From Palsa-739 sp036512155 (GTDB taxonomy: Bacteria; Actinomycetota; Thermoleophilia; Gaiellales; Gaiellaceae), in contig DATCBD010000115.1 in assembly GCA_036512155.1 (NCBI GenBank), positions 1-11,946 on the forward strand: DNA of 11,946 bases. Direction: 5' to 3'. This document shows, in pieces, positions 11,319-11,946 of this stretch. The notes under the pieces were generated by a model. That model was not told where the DNA came from. It saw nothing but the letters and a program-made list of their open reading frames with translations, and searched no databases. The position numbers and the translations under genes are program-made. Positions within the stretch are counted from its first letter, which is position 1. Each line of letters starts with the position of its first letter.

Positions 11319-11878
11319 CTGCAAAGTACCTGCTAGTCGGCGTTTTCGTGCTCACTCCGATTTGCACTTCGCCTCGTATGCTACGGCGTGCGAGATCCGT
11401 GCGAGATTCCGGATCGACGCACTCCATGGTAAGGAGCATGTTTGCCACCGCTTGCCAGCGGTTGCCGACGATCCCCTTCTTGTTAGAGAGGGAGTCGACT
11501 TCCTGGCTTCGCAAAGAGATCGAGTCGCGCGAACCGAGACCGGCAGGACTCTCTCGATGCGAGATCTAACAGAGCCCCAGTTGGGGCGTGTGACTTCGAT
11601 CGTACGCGTTCACAACGCTAGCGGCGAAGAATGCGTCCTCGCGCTGCGCCTCGAGCGATCCCTCCGGCGTCGCAGCGGTGCGCTCACGGCGGCGACGGCG
11701 AGGGACGCGATCAGGAGCTAGCAGGCCCTTCTTCTCTTCACTCCTCTTCTGCAAGAAGGGACGAAACGATCCCGTGCCGGGCCGGAGGAAGCGAAGCGGT
11801 GACCGCGCGGTTGCAGGGTGGTGTCGGCCGCCCGAAGGTGGGAGGAGTCGTCCGTGCGCGGCGCTATCGGTAGAAGCA
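11319..11878 (+). other. 560-bp gap with hairpins and no convincing gene
   Basis: No ORF here has protein-like composition or a recognisable domain. Over 11341-11580 GC is about 58% by hand count, clearly lower than the coding DNA around it. Several inverted repeats occur: 11394-11399/11410-11415 (6 bp), 11448-11452/11457-11461 (5 bp), 11574-11578/11583-11587 (GCCCC/GGGGC) and 11726-11733/11753-11760 (8 bp). The last 120 bp can form a nested structure just before the PHP gene. The gap may hold a non-coding RNA, a decayed insertion beside the tRNA, or only regulatory sequence. Confidence 0.5.
11759..11853 (+). ncRNA. Candidate structured leader RNA upstream of the PHP gene
   Basis: Nested complementary segments can close one structure: GGACGA (11759-11764) with TCGTCC (11848-11853), GGCCG (11780-11784) with CGGCC (11825-11829), and an inner hairpin GCGG-TGA-CCGC (11796-11806). 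It ends 25 nt before the GTG start at 11879. It matches no riboswitch class recognised by eye; AGGGTGG at 11815-11821 recalls a T-box core but the rest does not fit. Such pairings arise readily in GC-rich DNA. Confidence 0.22.
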
Positions 11879-11946
11879 GTGAGCCGCTGCGACCTGCACG
11901 TCCACTCGATCCACTCGACGGACAGCGGGAACTACGCGTTGCGCCG
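11879..11946 (+). CDS. PHP-domain phosphoesterase, N-terminal fragment
   Basis: Only the first 22 residues are inside the window, running off the right edge. From GTG 11879 they include SRCDLHVHSIHSTDSGNY, in which DLHVHS carries the first metal-binding histidines of the PHP (polymerase and histidinol phosphatase) family of metal-dependent phosphoesterases. The family includes histidinol phosphatases, exonuclease domains and many uncharacterised hydrolases often next to glycosyltransferases; the subfamily cannot be settled from this fragment. GTG is taken as start because CDLHVH conventionally lies within a few residues of the N-terminus. TATCGG (11865-11870) is a weak -10 candidate, and no strong ribosome binding site is visible. 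Confidence 0.75.
   Translation, partial: MSRCDLHVHSIHSTDSGNYALR

Noticed and set aside
11278..11514. Minus-strand 78-residue ORF ending in GAAGIEPATPRV
   Set aside because: The C-terminus is a translation of the antisense of tRNA-Val, a well-known source of spurious database proteins; the rest has no recognisable domain.
11362..11721. Plus-strand 119-residue ORF in the gap after tRNA-Val
   Set aside because: TTG start without a ribosome binding site or -10 box, no domain, and codon use unlike neighbouring genes.
11811..11853. T-box-like AGGGTGG with a downstream CGTCC
   Set aside because: The bases after AGGGTGG do not match the NACCGCG core, no specifier domain can be recognised, and the downstream PHP gene is not an amino-acid gene.
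11247..11878. Integrated element at tRNA-Val
   Set aside because: No integrase, no transposase and no direct repeat of the tRNA 3' end could be found in the window.

Overview
The window looks like a chromosomal segment of a high-GC actinobacterium, and the best fit is the class Thermoleophilia (Gaiellales/Solirubrobacterales type). This rests on GC-rich coding DNA, frequent GTG starts, four-base ATGA/GTGA gene overlaps, leaderless-type promoters (TANNNT 6-7 nt before the start codon) and a stand-alone LigC-type ligase next to a LigD-type polymerase. The lineage is inferred from style and protein character; no search was run. The content is mostly housekeeping, with no insertion sequence, prophage or CRISPR array seen.

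Layout. 3-704: 3' part of a Cof-type HAD phosphatase, overlapping serS (701-1894). 1973-2284: two candidate very small charged ORFs, then tRNA-Ser(UGA). 2327-3435: flavin reductase-like protein and a beta-phosphoglucomutase-like HAD hydrolase, overlapping by four bases. On the minus strand, 5259-3416: fabF followed by a coupled SAM-dependent O-methyltransferase. 5294-6310 (+) and 7314-6307 (-): a LigC-like ATP-dependent DNA ligase and a LigD-type primase-polymerase that converge on a shared TTAA. 7335-7625: a lone GroES-like protein. 7647-7929: three tRNA-Ser genes (GCU, CGA, GGA), closed by a perfect hairpin. On the minus strand, 10064-7992: ECF sigma factor, a DUF4349 membrane protein with anti-sigma-like layout, and a membrane-anchored blue-copper protein. 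10093-11256: MFS transporter whose stop codon lies inside tRNA-Val(CAC). 11319-11878: lower-GC gap with hairpins but no convincing gene. 11879-end: start of a PHP-domain protein.

How it works together. Seryl-tRNA synthetase and four tRNA-Ser genes that together can read all six serine codons lie within about 7.2 kb, all on the same strand. The ligase and polymerase form a two-gene DNA repair module. The sigma/DUF4349/cupredoxin run looks like an extracytoplasmic signalling operon with an envelope redox protein as output or partner. Genes starting new transcription units tend to show a TANNNT -10 box 6-7 nt before the start codon, and three divergent gene pairs are separated by only 20-34 bp.
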